From: an uncultured Lewinella sp.
Lineage (GTDB): Bacteria > Bacteroidota > Bacteroidia > Chitinophagales > Saprospiraceae
Direction of reading: 5' to 3'
Length of the DNA stretch: 64,000 bases
Assembly: GCA_937873655.1 (NCBI GenBank)
Contig: CALMYQ010000224.1
Coordinates: 1 to 64,000 of the forward strand
Every line of letters starts with the position of its first letter. The first letter of the stretch is position 1. The position numbers and the translations under genes were made by a program. The notes beneath the pieces are model-generated. The model saw only the letters and a program-made list of their open reading frames with translations. It had not been told where the DNA came from and ran no database searches. Below are positions 54,773 to 63,070 of the stretch, in pieces.

Positions 54773-55252
54773 ATGCAACCTGAATCTTTTTCCCACCTCG
54801 ATGAGCGCGGCAATCCCTCCATGGTCGATGTCGGCGATAAGCTGGTCACTTTGCGCACGGCTCGCGCCCAAAGCGTCGTCGTCCTCAATGAGGCCGTCCT
54901 GAAACAATTTGAAAACGAGGAGATCCGAACCAAGAAAGGCCCCGTCTTTCAAACGGCGATCCTGGCGGGCATCATGGCTGTCAAAAAAACAAGCGACCTG
55001 ATCCCCCTATGCCATCCCCTGCCCATAGACAAGATCGGCATTAATATCCGGTTGAATGAAAAAAAAGAAGTAGAGATCGAATGTATGGTGCGGGTTACGG
55101 CTAAAACGGGCGTGGAGATGGAAGCCCTGACCGGCGCGTCCGTCGCCGCGCTGACCGTTTATGATATGTGCAAGGCCTTCGGCCATGATATGGAGATCAG
55201 GAATACCCGGCTGCTGGAAAAAACGGGCGGCAAGTCGGATTTCAGCCGCTGA
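54773..55252 (+). CDS. moaC: Cyclic pyranopterin monophosphate synthase MoaC
   Basis: 159 residues from the ATG at 54773. Upstream in-frame codons overlap the epimerase gene and are unlike MoaC. Motifs: FSHLDERGNPSMVDVGDK, then GPVFQTAILAGIMAVKKTSDLIPLCHPLPI (family core, with LCHP), then GVEMEALTGASVAALTVYDMCKAFGHDMEI. MoaC acts with MoaA in converting GTP to cyclic pyranopterin monophosphate, the first stage of molybdenum cofactor synthesis. No other moa or mob gene lies within the window. Confidence 0.97.
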   Translation: MQPESFSHLDERGNPSMVDVGDKLVTLRTARAQSVVVLNEAVLKQFENEEIRTKKGPVFQTAILAGIMAVKKTSDLIPLCHPLPIDKIGINIRLNEKKEVEIECMVRVTAKTGVEMEALTGASVAALTVYDMCKAFGHDMEIRNTRLLEKTGGKSDFSR

Positions 55253-55338
55253 CCCGGGTAAAGGAGCGACCGGGATTGCTCCCGGCCACTCTGCCAAATT
55301 CCTGAATTTATTATCAAAACAAACTAATATCGACGTTT

Positions 55339-56631
55339 TCAGGGTTTAATCGCATCCGCTTTTACCCCCATGGCTTCCAGGAACTTCAGGGAGTTTGCCT
55401 TGACGTTGGCCGGCGGATTGAGGGACAATGATTTTTTGAAGGCTTCTGCGGCCTTGTCCTTCTGGTTGTTGTTGAAATATCCTTCACCGAGGCTGTCCCA
55501 TACATTGGGATCCGTCGGGTTCTTTTTGGTGTTCATTTCAAATACTTCGATCGCCTCCGCCATATTACCCTGTCCGAGCAATTGGTAACCGTAGTTGTTA
55601 AGCTCGGTGTTGGACCCGCGCGCCAGAGCGTCAGCTTTCAGTTTTTTGGCCTTGGTTTCATCCCCTTTCTTGGACCAAACCCCGGAAAGGGCCATCATAT
55701 TGGTCATATTGGGGCTCATATCCACGGATTTCTGTTCCCAGCTTACGGCTTTTTCCCAGTTTTCCTGCTGTGTGGCGTAGGTTGCTGCGGCGTGGTATTC
55801 GCGCCAGGTTGTCGGGAAGGTCTGCAGATCCTGATCCAGGGTGGCGAACACTGTTTTTTTGGCTTCAGCCTCGTTGCCGGGGTTGTTGACCTTGCCCGTC
55901 AGTCGGGCTTTGACCAGCATATTCTGCGGGGTCGGCTGGATGAATACCGAACGGGTTGCCCAGGTCAGCGCTTCCTGGTGGTTAAAATCATTTTGCAGGC
56001 AGAAATTGGCGGCTTCATTCCAGCCCTGCCAGCTGAATCCGGCTTTATTCTGCAACTGATGGCGAATGCTGGGCACCACTGTGTTTTCCAGATCGACCTT
56101 GACCTGGAAAGGGATCGATTTATCAGCCCAGGACAACACGCAGGTTGCTGCATCGGCGCCTACACTTTCAAAATCATAGGTCAGGTATTCGTAAAAATGA
56201 TCGGCAGCCGTCAATTTGGCGGGTACCCGGAGGGCGTCTTCCGCCGGGTTGTAGGAAAAGCTTCCCCAGGCCGAATTGTTTTTGGAAAAGATGACCGTAC
56301 AATCCTTTTCGTTGGGAATCATATGCAGGCCGTAGGTGCCGGCTGCGAGGGGCTGCCCTTCAACCATGACATCGGTACTGAATGTGATGGTCGTGTTGTC
56401 GTTGGCGCCGGCCCTCCAGACTTGCCCGTAGGGCACCAGTTTGCCCCAGACCTCCCGCTTGTTCACCATCGGGCGGTGATAAACAACCTCCATGTCCGTG
56501 AGACCTACCGTCTGGCTGACGGACGCCTTCTGGCTCGCATTGGGCGTGGATAATAATTGGGTTTGAGCGCCTGCCCACAGGGGTAGCGCCACCAGGCAGA
56601 TCGCCTGGAAAAGTGTGGATAAATTCTTCAT
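55339..56631 (-). CDS. DUF2911 domain protein with C-terminal TPRs
   Basis: 430 residues with a signal peptide (ALPLWAGAQ). DUF2911 occupies about residues 30-180: PNASQKASVSQTVGLTDMEV, then YHRPMVNKREVWGKLVPYGQ, then WRAGANDNTTITFS and YGLHMIPNEKDCTVIFSK. The second half contains TPR-like repeats, ending EVFEMNTKKNPTDPNVWDSLGEGYFNNNQKDKAAEAFKKSL. The family is common and uncharacterised in Bacteroidota. It is periplasmic by its signal peptide. Confidence 0.9.
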   Translation of the reverse strand: MKNLSTLFQAICLVALPLWAGAQTQLLSTPNASQKASVSQTVGLTDMEVVYHRPMVNKREVWGKLVPYGQVWRAGANDNTTITFSTDVMVEGQPLAAGTYGLHMIPNEKDCTVIFSKNNSAWGSFSYNPAEDALRVPAKLTAADHFYEYLTYDFESVGADAATCVLSWADKSIPFQVKVDLENTVVPSIRHQLQNKAGFSWQGWNEAANFCLQNDFNHQEALTWATRSVFIQPTPQNMLVKARLTGKVNNPGNEAEAKKTVFATLDQDLQTFPTTWREYHAAATYATQQENWEKAVSWEQKSVDMSPNMTNMMALSGVWSKKGDETKAKKLKADALARGSNTELNNYGYQLLGQGNMAEAIEVFEMNTKKNPTDPNVWDSLGEGYFNNNQKDKAAEAFKKSLSLNPPANVKANSLKFLEAMGVKADAIKP

Positions 56632-56755
56632 AATAAACAGTCAAGGTGATTTCCTGGCCTAAAAATAAGGGCTGCGGCAGGAGAAGGCAAAGGTTTTGTG
56701 ACCAACGGGCCGTTTAGTGATATACGGTTGGCTGAACGGCGGAGCGGAAGAGGGG

Positions 56756-57532
56756 TTACCGGCCGGAATCCGACAGGTAATTTTCGATCTCTTCCCGAAA
56801 GCTGCGGCCGGACACCAGTTGGCGGCCGTTTTTCAGGCTGAACTGGTATTGGTTGTTGCCGGTGTACTTGCAGTTTTCCAGGTAGTTCTGATTGATGATG
56901 ACCGACCGGTGAATCCGCAAAAACGGCAATCCGGTCAGGGACGATTCCAGGGATTGGAGGGTCTGGCGGAGCAAAAAGCTCTGGTCGGCCAAGTTCAGCT
57001 TGACGTAATTCCCCCTGGATTCCATGAAGTAAACATCGAGTACCGAAAACCGGAGGGTCCGGCCCTTTTCCCTGACCTGGATCGTGAGCGGAGCGGCGGC
57101 CGATTTGACGCTGAAGGCTTCCAGCAGGTCCACCATTTGCTTGTGCAGGGAGGCCTGATCCTTCAGGGCAATCTGTTGGCGGGCGTGATCGAGCGCCTGA
57201 TTGAACCGCTCATTGTCATAAGGTTTAAGCAAATAATCCACGGCATGGACGTCGAAGGCTTTCAAAGCGTATTGGTCAAATGCCGTTACAAAAATGATAA
57301 AGGGCAGGTTGGTCACCCCTGACCTCGACAGGACGTCAAACCCGGTGAAATCGGGCATCTGGATGTCCAGAAAAACAAGGTCCGGCTTGTAATCGGGGAT
57401 CATGCGGAGCGCTTCCTTGCCGTTCTTGCATTCGCCGACTACAACGGTATCGTCGTGACCTTCCAGCAACTTGCGGATGCGGGCCCTGGCCAGCGGTTCA
57501 TCGTCAACAATCAGGGTTTTGATCTTTCTCAT
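56756..57532 (-). CDS. LytTR family response regulator
   Basis: 258 residues. The receiver has DDEP (10-13), phosphoacceptor Asp56 in LVFLDIQMPDFTGFDVL, and the conserved Lys in DYLLKPYDNERF. The LytTR domain (about 150-255) has FLRIHRSVIINQNYLENCKY and LVSGRSFREEI. It lies 23 bp downstream of the sensor at 57556 in the direction of transcription. It is distinct from the LytTR regulator at 11140. Confidence 0.94.
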   Translation of the reverse strand: MRKIKTLIVDDEPLARARIRKLLEGHDDTVVVGECKNGKEALRMIPDYKPDLVFLDIQMPDFTGFDVLSRSGVTNLPFIIFVTAFDQYALKAFDVHAVDYLLKPYDNERFNQALDHARQQIALKDQASLHKQMVDLLEAFSVKSAAAPLTIQVREKGRTLRFSVLDVYFMESRGNYVKLNLADQSFLLRQTLQSLESSLTGLPFLRIHRSVIINQNYLENCKYTGNNQYQFSLKNGRQLVSGRSFREEIENYLSDSGR

Positions 57533-57555
57533 ATTGAAAGAACGTAAAAAGCTGC

Positions 57556-58662
57556 CTATTTATCCGAAACTTTCTGGTACGGGATCGTGATCCGGGCCTC
57601 AAACCCCTTTTCCGGGAGGTTTTTGACGGACAAACCGGCGTTTTCGCCGTAAATGAGCGCCAGGCGGTTATTGACATTCTGGAGGCCTATACCGCCGGAA
57701 AAGAGGTCTTCATCGGTATGGGATGCGCCCTCTCCGTCGTCACGGACGGTAATGATGATGAGCCCCGAATCGTTTCTGGCTTTCACCTCAATGGCGCCGT
57801 TGTCGACCCGCCTTGCGAAACCGTGTTTGATCGCATTTTCCACCAGCGGCTGCAGGATGAGGCTGGGCACAAGGGCATCGTGGATCCCTTCTTCCAGGTC
57901 GTATCTGACCTCCAGCCGGTCATTGAACCGGATCTGTTCGATATCGAGGTAATTCCGGACAAATTCAAATTCCTGCCCCAGCGGGATGAGGTTGCCTTTT
58001 TCCTTGTCGAGCACCGACCGCAGCAGGCCGCCCAGCCGCGAAACCACTTTCTGCGCGCTCTTCACGTCGATGTCCATCAGGGACGAAATGGTATTCAGGG
58101 TATTGAACAGAAAATGGGGTTGCAATTGCAGTTTCAGGGCATTCAGCCGGGCATTCGAAAGCTGGTTTTCCGTCTGCGCCAGCTCAAGGGCCTTGGCCTG
58201 GAATTGCTTCTGGTAATGGGCCGCCATCAGGATCGCGTACAGCACCCAGTATTCCAGCAACCGCTGAAACCAGGCAAACGGGAAGATCCGGATCAGGCGA
58301 TGGATCTTCTCCGGCGGATAAGCCTCGACCAGGTAGTGGTAAGGGAAATGATATTCGATGCTGGTAATAACCTCGTGTAACGCCGCCAGAATCAGACTGG
58401 CGAGGATGGCCATTCCCTTTTCCCGCCAGGAAGGCGATTGTATCCGGTAGCGAATGACTACGCTGTTGACAATGGGCAGGATGAAGGCCCAAAACGTGAA
58501 ATTGACCAGGTGGAGGAAAAATTCCCGGGAGAAATAAAAATTTTTCTGCTCATTCCATAGCAAGTATCCCAGGTAGGATTTGAACGTGAAAATAGCTGCC
58601 AGGACTACGGCAATAACGATGCCCAGCCAGTACGGTATCGGCAGTTTCTGTTTCCAATTCAT
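57556..58662 (-). CDS. LytS/YehU-type sensor histidine kinase
   Basis: 368 residues. Four hydrophobic segments lie in the first ~165 residues (near 12-33, 48-66, 84-103 and 131-148). A coiled stretch with ALELAQTENQLSNARLNALK leads to the His_kinase domain with LQLQPHFLFNTLNTISSLMD. The ATPase part has PSLILQPLVENAIKHG, VRDDGEGASH and GIGLQNVNNRLALIYGE. There is no large sensory domain, so the signal is probably membrane-borne. It is upstream of its LytTR partner. Confidence 0.94.
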   Translation of the reverse strand: MNWKQKLPIPYWLGIVIAVVLAAIFTFKSYLGYLLWNEQKNFYFSREFFLHLVNFTFWAFILPIVNSVVIRYRIQSPSWREKGMAILASLILAALHEVITSIEYHFPYHYLVEAYPPEKIHRLIRIFPFAWFQRLLEYWVLYAILMAAHYQKQFQAKALELAQTENQLSNARLNALKLQLQPHFLFNTLNTISSLMDIDVKSAQKVVSRLGGLLRSVLDKEKGNLIPLGQEFEFVRNYLDIEQIRFNDRLEVRYDLEEGIHDALVPSLILQPLVENAIKHGFARRVDNGAIEVKARNDSGLIIITVRDDGEGASHTDEDLFSGGIGLQNVNNRLALIYGENAGLSVKNLPEKGFEARITIPYQKVSDK

Positions 58663-58807
58663 GACTGCAAAGAAAGGGAAAATTGTGTCAACCGTTCAGC
58701 ATTATGGGATTAACGGCTTTTTTGGGGACGAAATCACCCGACTTCTGGTTAAAGTTGGTCATCTCTGAAATGCGAAATTTTTTAGCGGCGATCACAAGCT
58801 AAAAACC

Positions 58808-58838
58808 TTGACAAGTGCCACTATTTTCCTTATATTTG
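58808..58838 (+). promoter_or_regulatory. Consensus Bacteroidota promoter (TTG-N20-TATATTTG)
   Basis: TTGACA begins at 58808. Exactly 20 bp after TTG lies TATATTTG (58831-58838). Spacing and both boxes fit the Bacteroidota consensus. Transcription would start near 58845, about 47 nt before the ATG at 58892. Confidence 0.75.
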
Positions 58839-58891
58839 AACCTGAACATTTTCTATTCCTCAAGATGATTCATAACTAAAACCTTTATACT

Positions 58892-59784
58892 ATGCTCTTT
58901 GTCGACCTTTCTTCCAAGCCTTCCCGTCGGGGGGGGGGTAATCCTTATCGCTTTTTTCCTGGTTCTTAACACCACTGCGCAGGGCCAACAACTGGACGGC
59001 ATGCAGCTCTGCGGAACCGAAGAGCCCGCTCAGAATTTGCTGCCGCCTTCGGAATGGCTTGACCACTGTTTCACAGTCCAAACGATATTCGACAACTGCA
59101 CCAAGATCTGGCTCCGGGTGAATATCCATTTTTTTCTGGATGACAATTGCGAAGGCACCCTGGACCCGTTGGGGATTGAGACCATTTCGCCGGAACAGGC
59201 TTACGAGGTAGCTGAAAGCCTCATTAACAGCGCCAACGATCGCCTGGAGAATAACCGGGAACAGTGGAACCAGGCCCCCTGGGGCGTACCGCCGGACCAG
59301 ACCAGATACTGCGTGCCGTTCCGGTATCTGCTATCGGGGGTGTATGTGCATTGCAGTACTACAGCTACGAATACGAGTGCATTCTATTTTTCCAGCTATT
59401 TTCAACCCAATTTCGGCGTCAATGTCACCAGTGAATACAATTGTTACATTGCGGAATATGTCGGAAACCCGGGAGATTGCCTTCACTTTGCCCGTCTTGA
59501 GTTGCGTTTCCGATTTACCGCCGTTTGATTTCAAAGACCTGGCCCCGAATCCTTTTTTAAACAACTTTACTTATGAATATGAAACAAGTGAACCCGGCAA
59601 CCTGAAGATCTGGCTGATTTCCCTGTCCGACAGGAACAACGCCGAATTGATCGCAGAAGAAACGGACCTCCAGCCCGGCGTTTACCAGCAAACCAAGTCC
59701 ACCGTTGCCCTTCAATCCGGCGTATATGCCCTGGTCGCCCAGTTCAACGGCGGCATCTATTCGATTAACCTGGTCAAATCCTGA
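58892..59784 (+). pseudogene. Secreted protein with G10 tract and second frame disruption
   Basis: The best start is ATG 58892, just after a consensus promoter, but its frame ends after 25 codons. A run of ten G (58929-58938) lies in the signal-peptide region. With nine G the ATG would read into SRRGGVILIAFFLVLNTTAQ and on through the 59528 stop frame. After about 59500 protein-like sequence moves to another frame (PPFDFKDLAPNPFLNNFTYE) and ends at 59784 with GIYSINLVKS, resembling a short sorting-type domain. The middle part is Cys- and Asn-rich, of unknown family. It is either a phase-variable gene with an additional error or a true pseudogene. Confidence 0.6.
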
Positions 59785-59788
59785 ACCG

Positions 59789-60736
59789 ATGCGAATAATA
59801 ACCAACCTCAAAATAGTCATTCCGATCCTCTGCTTCATTCCGGTATGGCTAAACGGCCAACCCACCGCCATGTTCGAAGCCACCATCTGGTTTGAAGACG
59901 CTGTCGGAAACCGGGATTCCATCGTAGTGGGATACGATACGCTGGCCACAGAGGATATCGATCCGGCATTCGGCGAGGCGGAGATTACCAGCCCTTTTGA
60001 TTCGGTGTTTGAGGTGAGGGCAGGTGCGCTGGATTATTTTTACAGGTTTAAACTTTCAAAAAAAATAATTGGTCGTCCGGCAAAAATACATTTTGGTTCA
60101 GACAAAGGATGTTATATCGATAGAAGTATGTTTATCTATGTCTGGGCCAAACACCAACCGGTAAAAATCTGGTGGTCCAGGCCGGTATTCAACGATGCGT
60201 ATTGTAACCGTGGTTCCCTCATCAGCAACCACTGGCTGGATGAAGTTGCCGTGCCTTACGACTGGGATGAATTCCCGCAGCAAGCCTATTGGTGCATGGC
60301 GGTAGAGGACAGCCTGGTGATCGACCTTTCCGGGCCGATGTATATGGGTCTGTTGGTATCAACTCCTGTAGAAATCGAAAAGGAAGTAGAAGGCCTGGGC
60401 ATACAGACCATTTACGGGATGCGGTATGTGTCCTGGTCTCCCCATTATTCGCCCTGCCTCACGCATCTTTCCGCCGATACAACGCCGTCAGGAGCCATCG
60501 GGAATTATTTGTCGTTGGCGCCGAATCCCGCGGAAGGCGCCGTCCGGTTGATCACGGATCGATTGCAGGATCTCCGGCTGGTCCACATTTACGATTTACA
60601 AGGGCGTCTGGTTCGCTCATTCCCAAATCCCGTAGCAGATGAACTGGATATTTCCGGGTTGACAACAGGCATTTATCTGGTAGAAGCAGTTGGAAAGGAC
60701 GGCGGGCGGCATATTCAAAAACTGGTGAAGTTGTAA
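59789..60736 (+). CDS. Secreted protein with T9SS C-terminal sorting domain
   Basis: 315 residues from the ATG at 59789, with a signal peptide (IVIPILCFIPVWLNGQ). The body (about 25-235) has no recognised domain; it is rich in Asp, Trp and Tyr, with GDR-like and DSVFEVRAGALDYFYRF segments. The C-terminal ~75 residues are a clear type A sorting domain: YLSLAPNPAEGAVRLITDRL, then LVHIYDLQGRLVRSF, then GLTTGIYLVEAVGKDG and IQKLVKL. It starts 4 bp after the preceding broken gene and is probably co-transcribed with it. Confidence 0.85.
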   Translation: MRIITNLKIVIPILCFIPVWLNGQPTAMFEATIWFEDAVGNRDSIVVGYDTLATEDIDPAFGEAEITSPFDSVFEVRAGALDYFYRFKLSKKIIGRPAKIHFGSDKGCYIDRSMFIYVWAKHQPVKIWWSRPVFNDAYCNRGSLISNHWLDEVAVPYDWDEFPQQAYWCMAVEDSLVIDLSGPMYMGLLVSTPVEIEKEVEGLGIQTIYGMRYVSWSPHYSPCLTHLSADTTPSGAIGNYLSLAPNPAEGAVRLITDRLQDLRLVHIYDLQGRLVRSFPNPVADELDISGLTTGIYLVEAVGKDGGRHIQKLVKL

Positions 60737-60809
60737 CCAGTTTCGGCCGCCTCAGGATTGGCGCGGATTGCACCCACAAGCGGAAAACCTGATGATAATT
60801 TCATCGCTA

Positions 60810-61991
60810 TCAGCACTGCTCCGCATATTTATACCAGCCGCCGGTATTGATCATGACCACAGAATCGTCGGCGCGGATCCAACCGGTTTCCGCCAGCTTC
60901 CCGGTTGCAGCCCAGACAGCGGCGCCTTCGGGAGAAAGCAGTATTCCTTCCCGGGATGCGGCTTCGGAAACAGCGGCCAGGATCTCTTCATCGGTGACCG
61001 TGAGGGCGGTTCCGCGGCTTCGGTAAAGGATATCCAGTATTAACTCATCGCCGAATGCGGCAGGCACCCGCAGGCCGTTGGCGACGGTTTCTCCGGGGTG
61101 TTCAATCGGGGCGGCATTCGGCAAGCCTTTCTGGAATGCCCGGACGATCGGCGCGCAGGCGGCAGTTTGTACGACAGCCATACGCGGTCTCCGGGATCCC
61201 ATCCAGCCCAGTTTTTCCATTTCGTCAAATGCTTTCCAGATACCGATAAGCCCGGTTCCGCCACCAGTGGGGTAAACGATCACATCGGGGCATTGCCAGT
61301 CCAGTTGTTCGGCGATCTCGTACCCCATCGTCTTTTTGCCCTCCAACCGGAAAGGTTCTTTGAGGGTCGAGATATCGAACCATCCCGGCGACCAGGTCTC
61401 GCGCATTTTCCGGGCGCAATCCCCTATAGTGCCGTCTACAACCGTCACTTCGGCGCCGAAATATTCGCATTCCCGTCGAAAAATATCGGGGGTGAGTCGA
61501 GGCATGAAAACGTGGGCCTCCAGGCCGGCCCTGCCACAGTAGGCGCTCAGTGCGCCACCAGCATTCCCCGCCGTGGGGATAGCGCAAGCCTTTACACCCA
61601 GTTCCCGCGCTTTTGACACCGCCATTGCCAGTCCGCGGGCCTTGAACGAACCCGTCGGGTTCAGCGCTTCGTCCTTCAACCAGAGTTGCTGAACCCGGCG
61701 GCGCTTCCCGGTTTCCGGCAGCCGGATCAGCGGCGTCCCGCCTTCGCCCAGGGAGATTTTGTGCCGGTCGGATTCCAGCGGCAAGAGCTCGCGGTATCGC
61801 CACATATCAAACGGGCGATCCCGGAGTCTCGCTCTTTCCAGACCGGCTTCCAGGTCGTATTGCGCCAGCAGGGGTTTTCCGGCTTTTGAAAAGGTTTGAA
61901 GGTCGTCCTTCCGGTAAGTATCGTGTTTTTTTGAACAAATGAGATGCGTGTACAGCGTTTTGACAGCAGTGAGCGTTTCCATAATAGGCAT
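60810..61991 (-). CDS. thrC: Threonine synthase (PLP-dependent)
   Basis: 393 residues from the ATG at 61991 (390 from 61982). A longer frame to 62126 would run up to the divergent regulator and leave no promoter, so it is less likely. LGEGGTPLIRLPETGK and KDEALNPTGSFKARGLAMAV (PLP Lys in GSFKARG) match threonine synthase. IPTAGNAGGALSAYCGRAG, YPTGGGTGLIGIWKAFDEM and SRGTALTVTDEEIL follow. It makes threonine from O-phosphohomoserine. No thrA or thrB gene is adjacent, so a related beta-replacing enzyme is possible. Confidence 0.85.
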   Translation of the reverse strand: MPIMETLTAVKTLYTHLICSKKHDTYRKDDLQTFSKAGKPLLAQYDLEAGLERARLRDRPFDMWRYRELLPLESDRHKISLGEGGTPLIRLPETGKRRRVQQLWLKDEALNPTGSFKARGLAMAVSKARELGVKACAIPTAGNAGGALSAYCGRAGLEAHVFMPRLTPDIFRRECEYFGAEVTVVDGTIGDCARKMRETWSPGWFDISTLKEPFRLEGKKTMGYEIAEQLDWQCPDVIVYPTGGGTGLIGIWKAFDEMEKLGWMGSRRPRMAVVQTAACAPIVRAFQKGLPNAAPIEHPGETVANGLRVPAAFGDELILDILYRSRGTALTVTDEEILAAVSEAASREGILLSPEGAAVWAATGKLAETGWIRADDSVVMINTGGWYKYAEQC

Positions 61992-62132
61992 TTGATTTTT
62001 CTGTTCAATTTGCACCAATCCCTGCTGCTTGTCTCTTACAATATTGGCCTTTTCCAATGAAAAATTGCCCTGCGCCGGAAACACCTGCCTTTCAACCTGA
62101 TCTGCCTTAAAATTGATACATCCCAATTGATT

Positions 62133-62993
62133 ATGAAAGCGTCGCTGTACAAGATTTTACCCAACGATCAATGTTCTTTTCAGGTAAACGACCGGGATCA
62201 GAACGATCATTATGACACCTTGCATTACCATCAGGAATACCAGCTCAGCCTGATTGTGGAAGGCGAAGGGGATTGTGCCGTAGGAGAGGCCGTGGATCAG
62301 TTTCAGAAAGGAGATGTTTTTCTGATCGGCCCCAATGTTCCTCATGCGTTTCGAACGGAAGATTCACGAACCCGTTACCGGATCCTTTCTTTCTTTTTTC
62401 AGGAAACCGGATTCGGCAAGGACTTCTTCAATTTGCCGGAATTGCTCCCGGTGAAAAACATGCTGGAAGAAAGTGCGAGGGGGGTCAAAATCGGGTCGGA
62501 ATACGTTAAAAAACTGCAAACCGATCTCATTGAAATACTGGAATTGACCGGCATAATGCGATTGATGAAGTTTCTGCAGGCGCTTGCAGATATGGCCTTA
62601 CACACTGAACGGCGCATTCTTTCGGCCGTTGTCTGCCACACATCAACCAGTTCTTCGCTGCACCACCGGCTGAATGCGATCTTCCAGTATATATCCGATA
62701 ATTTCGACCGGCCGATCAGTCTGGACGAGGCGGCGGGCGTGGCCAACCTGAGCAAATACGCCTTCTGCCGCTATTTTAAAAAATATACCCGCCAAAGTTT
62801 TGTTGATTACCTCAACCAGTTCAGGGTGAACGTTGCCTGCCGGCTGCTCAAAAAAAGCGCCTGTTCGATCATCCAGATCAGTCTGCTTTCCGGCTTCAAC
62901 AACCTGTCGAATTTCAACCGCCACTTCAAGCGGGTCATGGATTGCACCCCGACGGAATACCGCGATCGCTTTTTCAGCCTCTCCGCCGGATAA
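62133..62993 (+). CDS. AraC family transcriptional regulator with cupin domain
   Basis: 286 residues from the ATG at 62133; an in-frame TTG at 62127 is less likely. The N-terminal cupin-type domain (about 15-90) has HYHQEYQLSLIVEGEGDCAV and GDVFLIGPNVPHAFRTED. The C-terminal double HTH (about 185-285) has ISLDEAAGVANLSKYAFCRYFKKYT and QISLLSGFNNLSNFNRHFKRVMDCTPTEY, the family signature. It is divergent from threonine synthase and may control it, but no operator was identified. Confidence 0.93.
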   Translation: MKASLYKILPNDQCSFQVNDRDQNDHYDTLHYHQEYQLSLIVEGEGDCAVGEAVDQFQKGDVFLIGPNVPHAFRTEDSRTRYRILSFFFQETGFGKDFFNLPELLPVKNMLEESARGVKIGSEYVKKLQTDLIEILELTGIMRLMKFLQALADMALHTERRILSAVVCHTSTSSSLHHRLNAIFQYISDNFDRPISLDEAAGVANLSKYAFCRYFKKYTRQSFVDYLNQFRVNVACRLLKKSACSIIQISLLSGFNNLSNFNRHFKRVMDCTPTEYRDRFFSLSAG

Positions 62994-63008
62994 ACCCGGG
63001 CAAAAGCA

Positions 63009-63045
63009 AGCGGGCCGGAATCAACTGATATGATCCCGGCCCGCT
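63009..63045. terminator. Bidirectional terminator hairpin between convergent genes
   Basis: A 15-nt arm from 63009 (AGCGGGCCGGAATCA) pairs with 63031-63045 (TGATCCCGGCCCGCT), with one mismatch and a 7-nt loop. On the minus strand it is followed by a short T-rich stretch (CTTGCTTTTG). Confidence 0.7.
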
Positions 63046-63070
63046 GCTGTTGCGCTATGTTAATTTGAGC

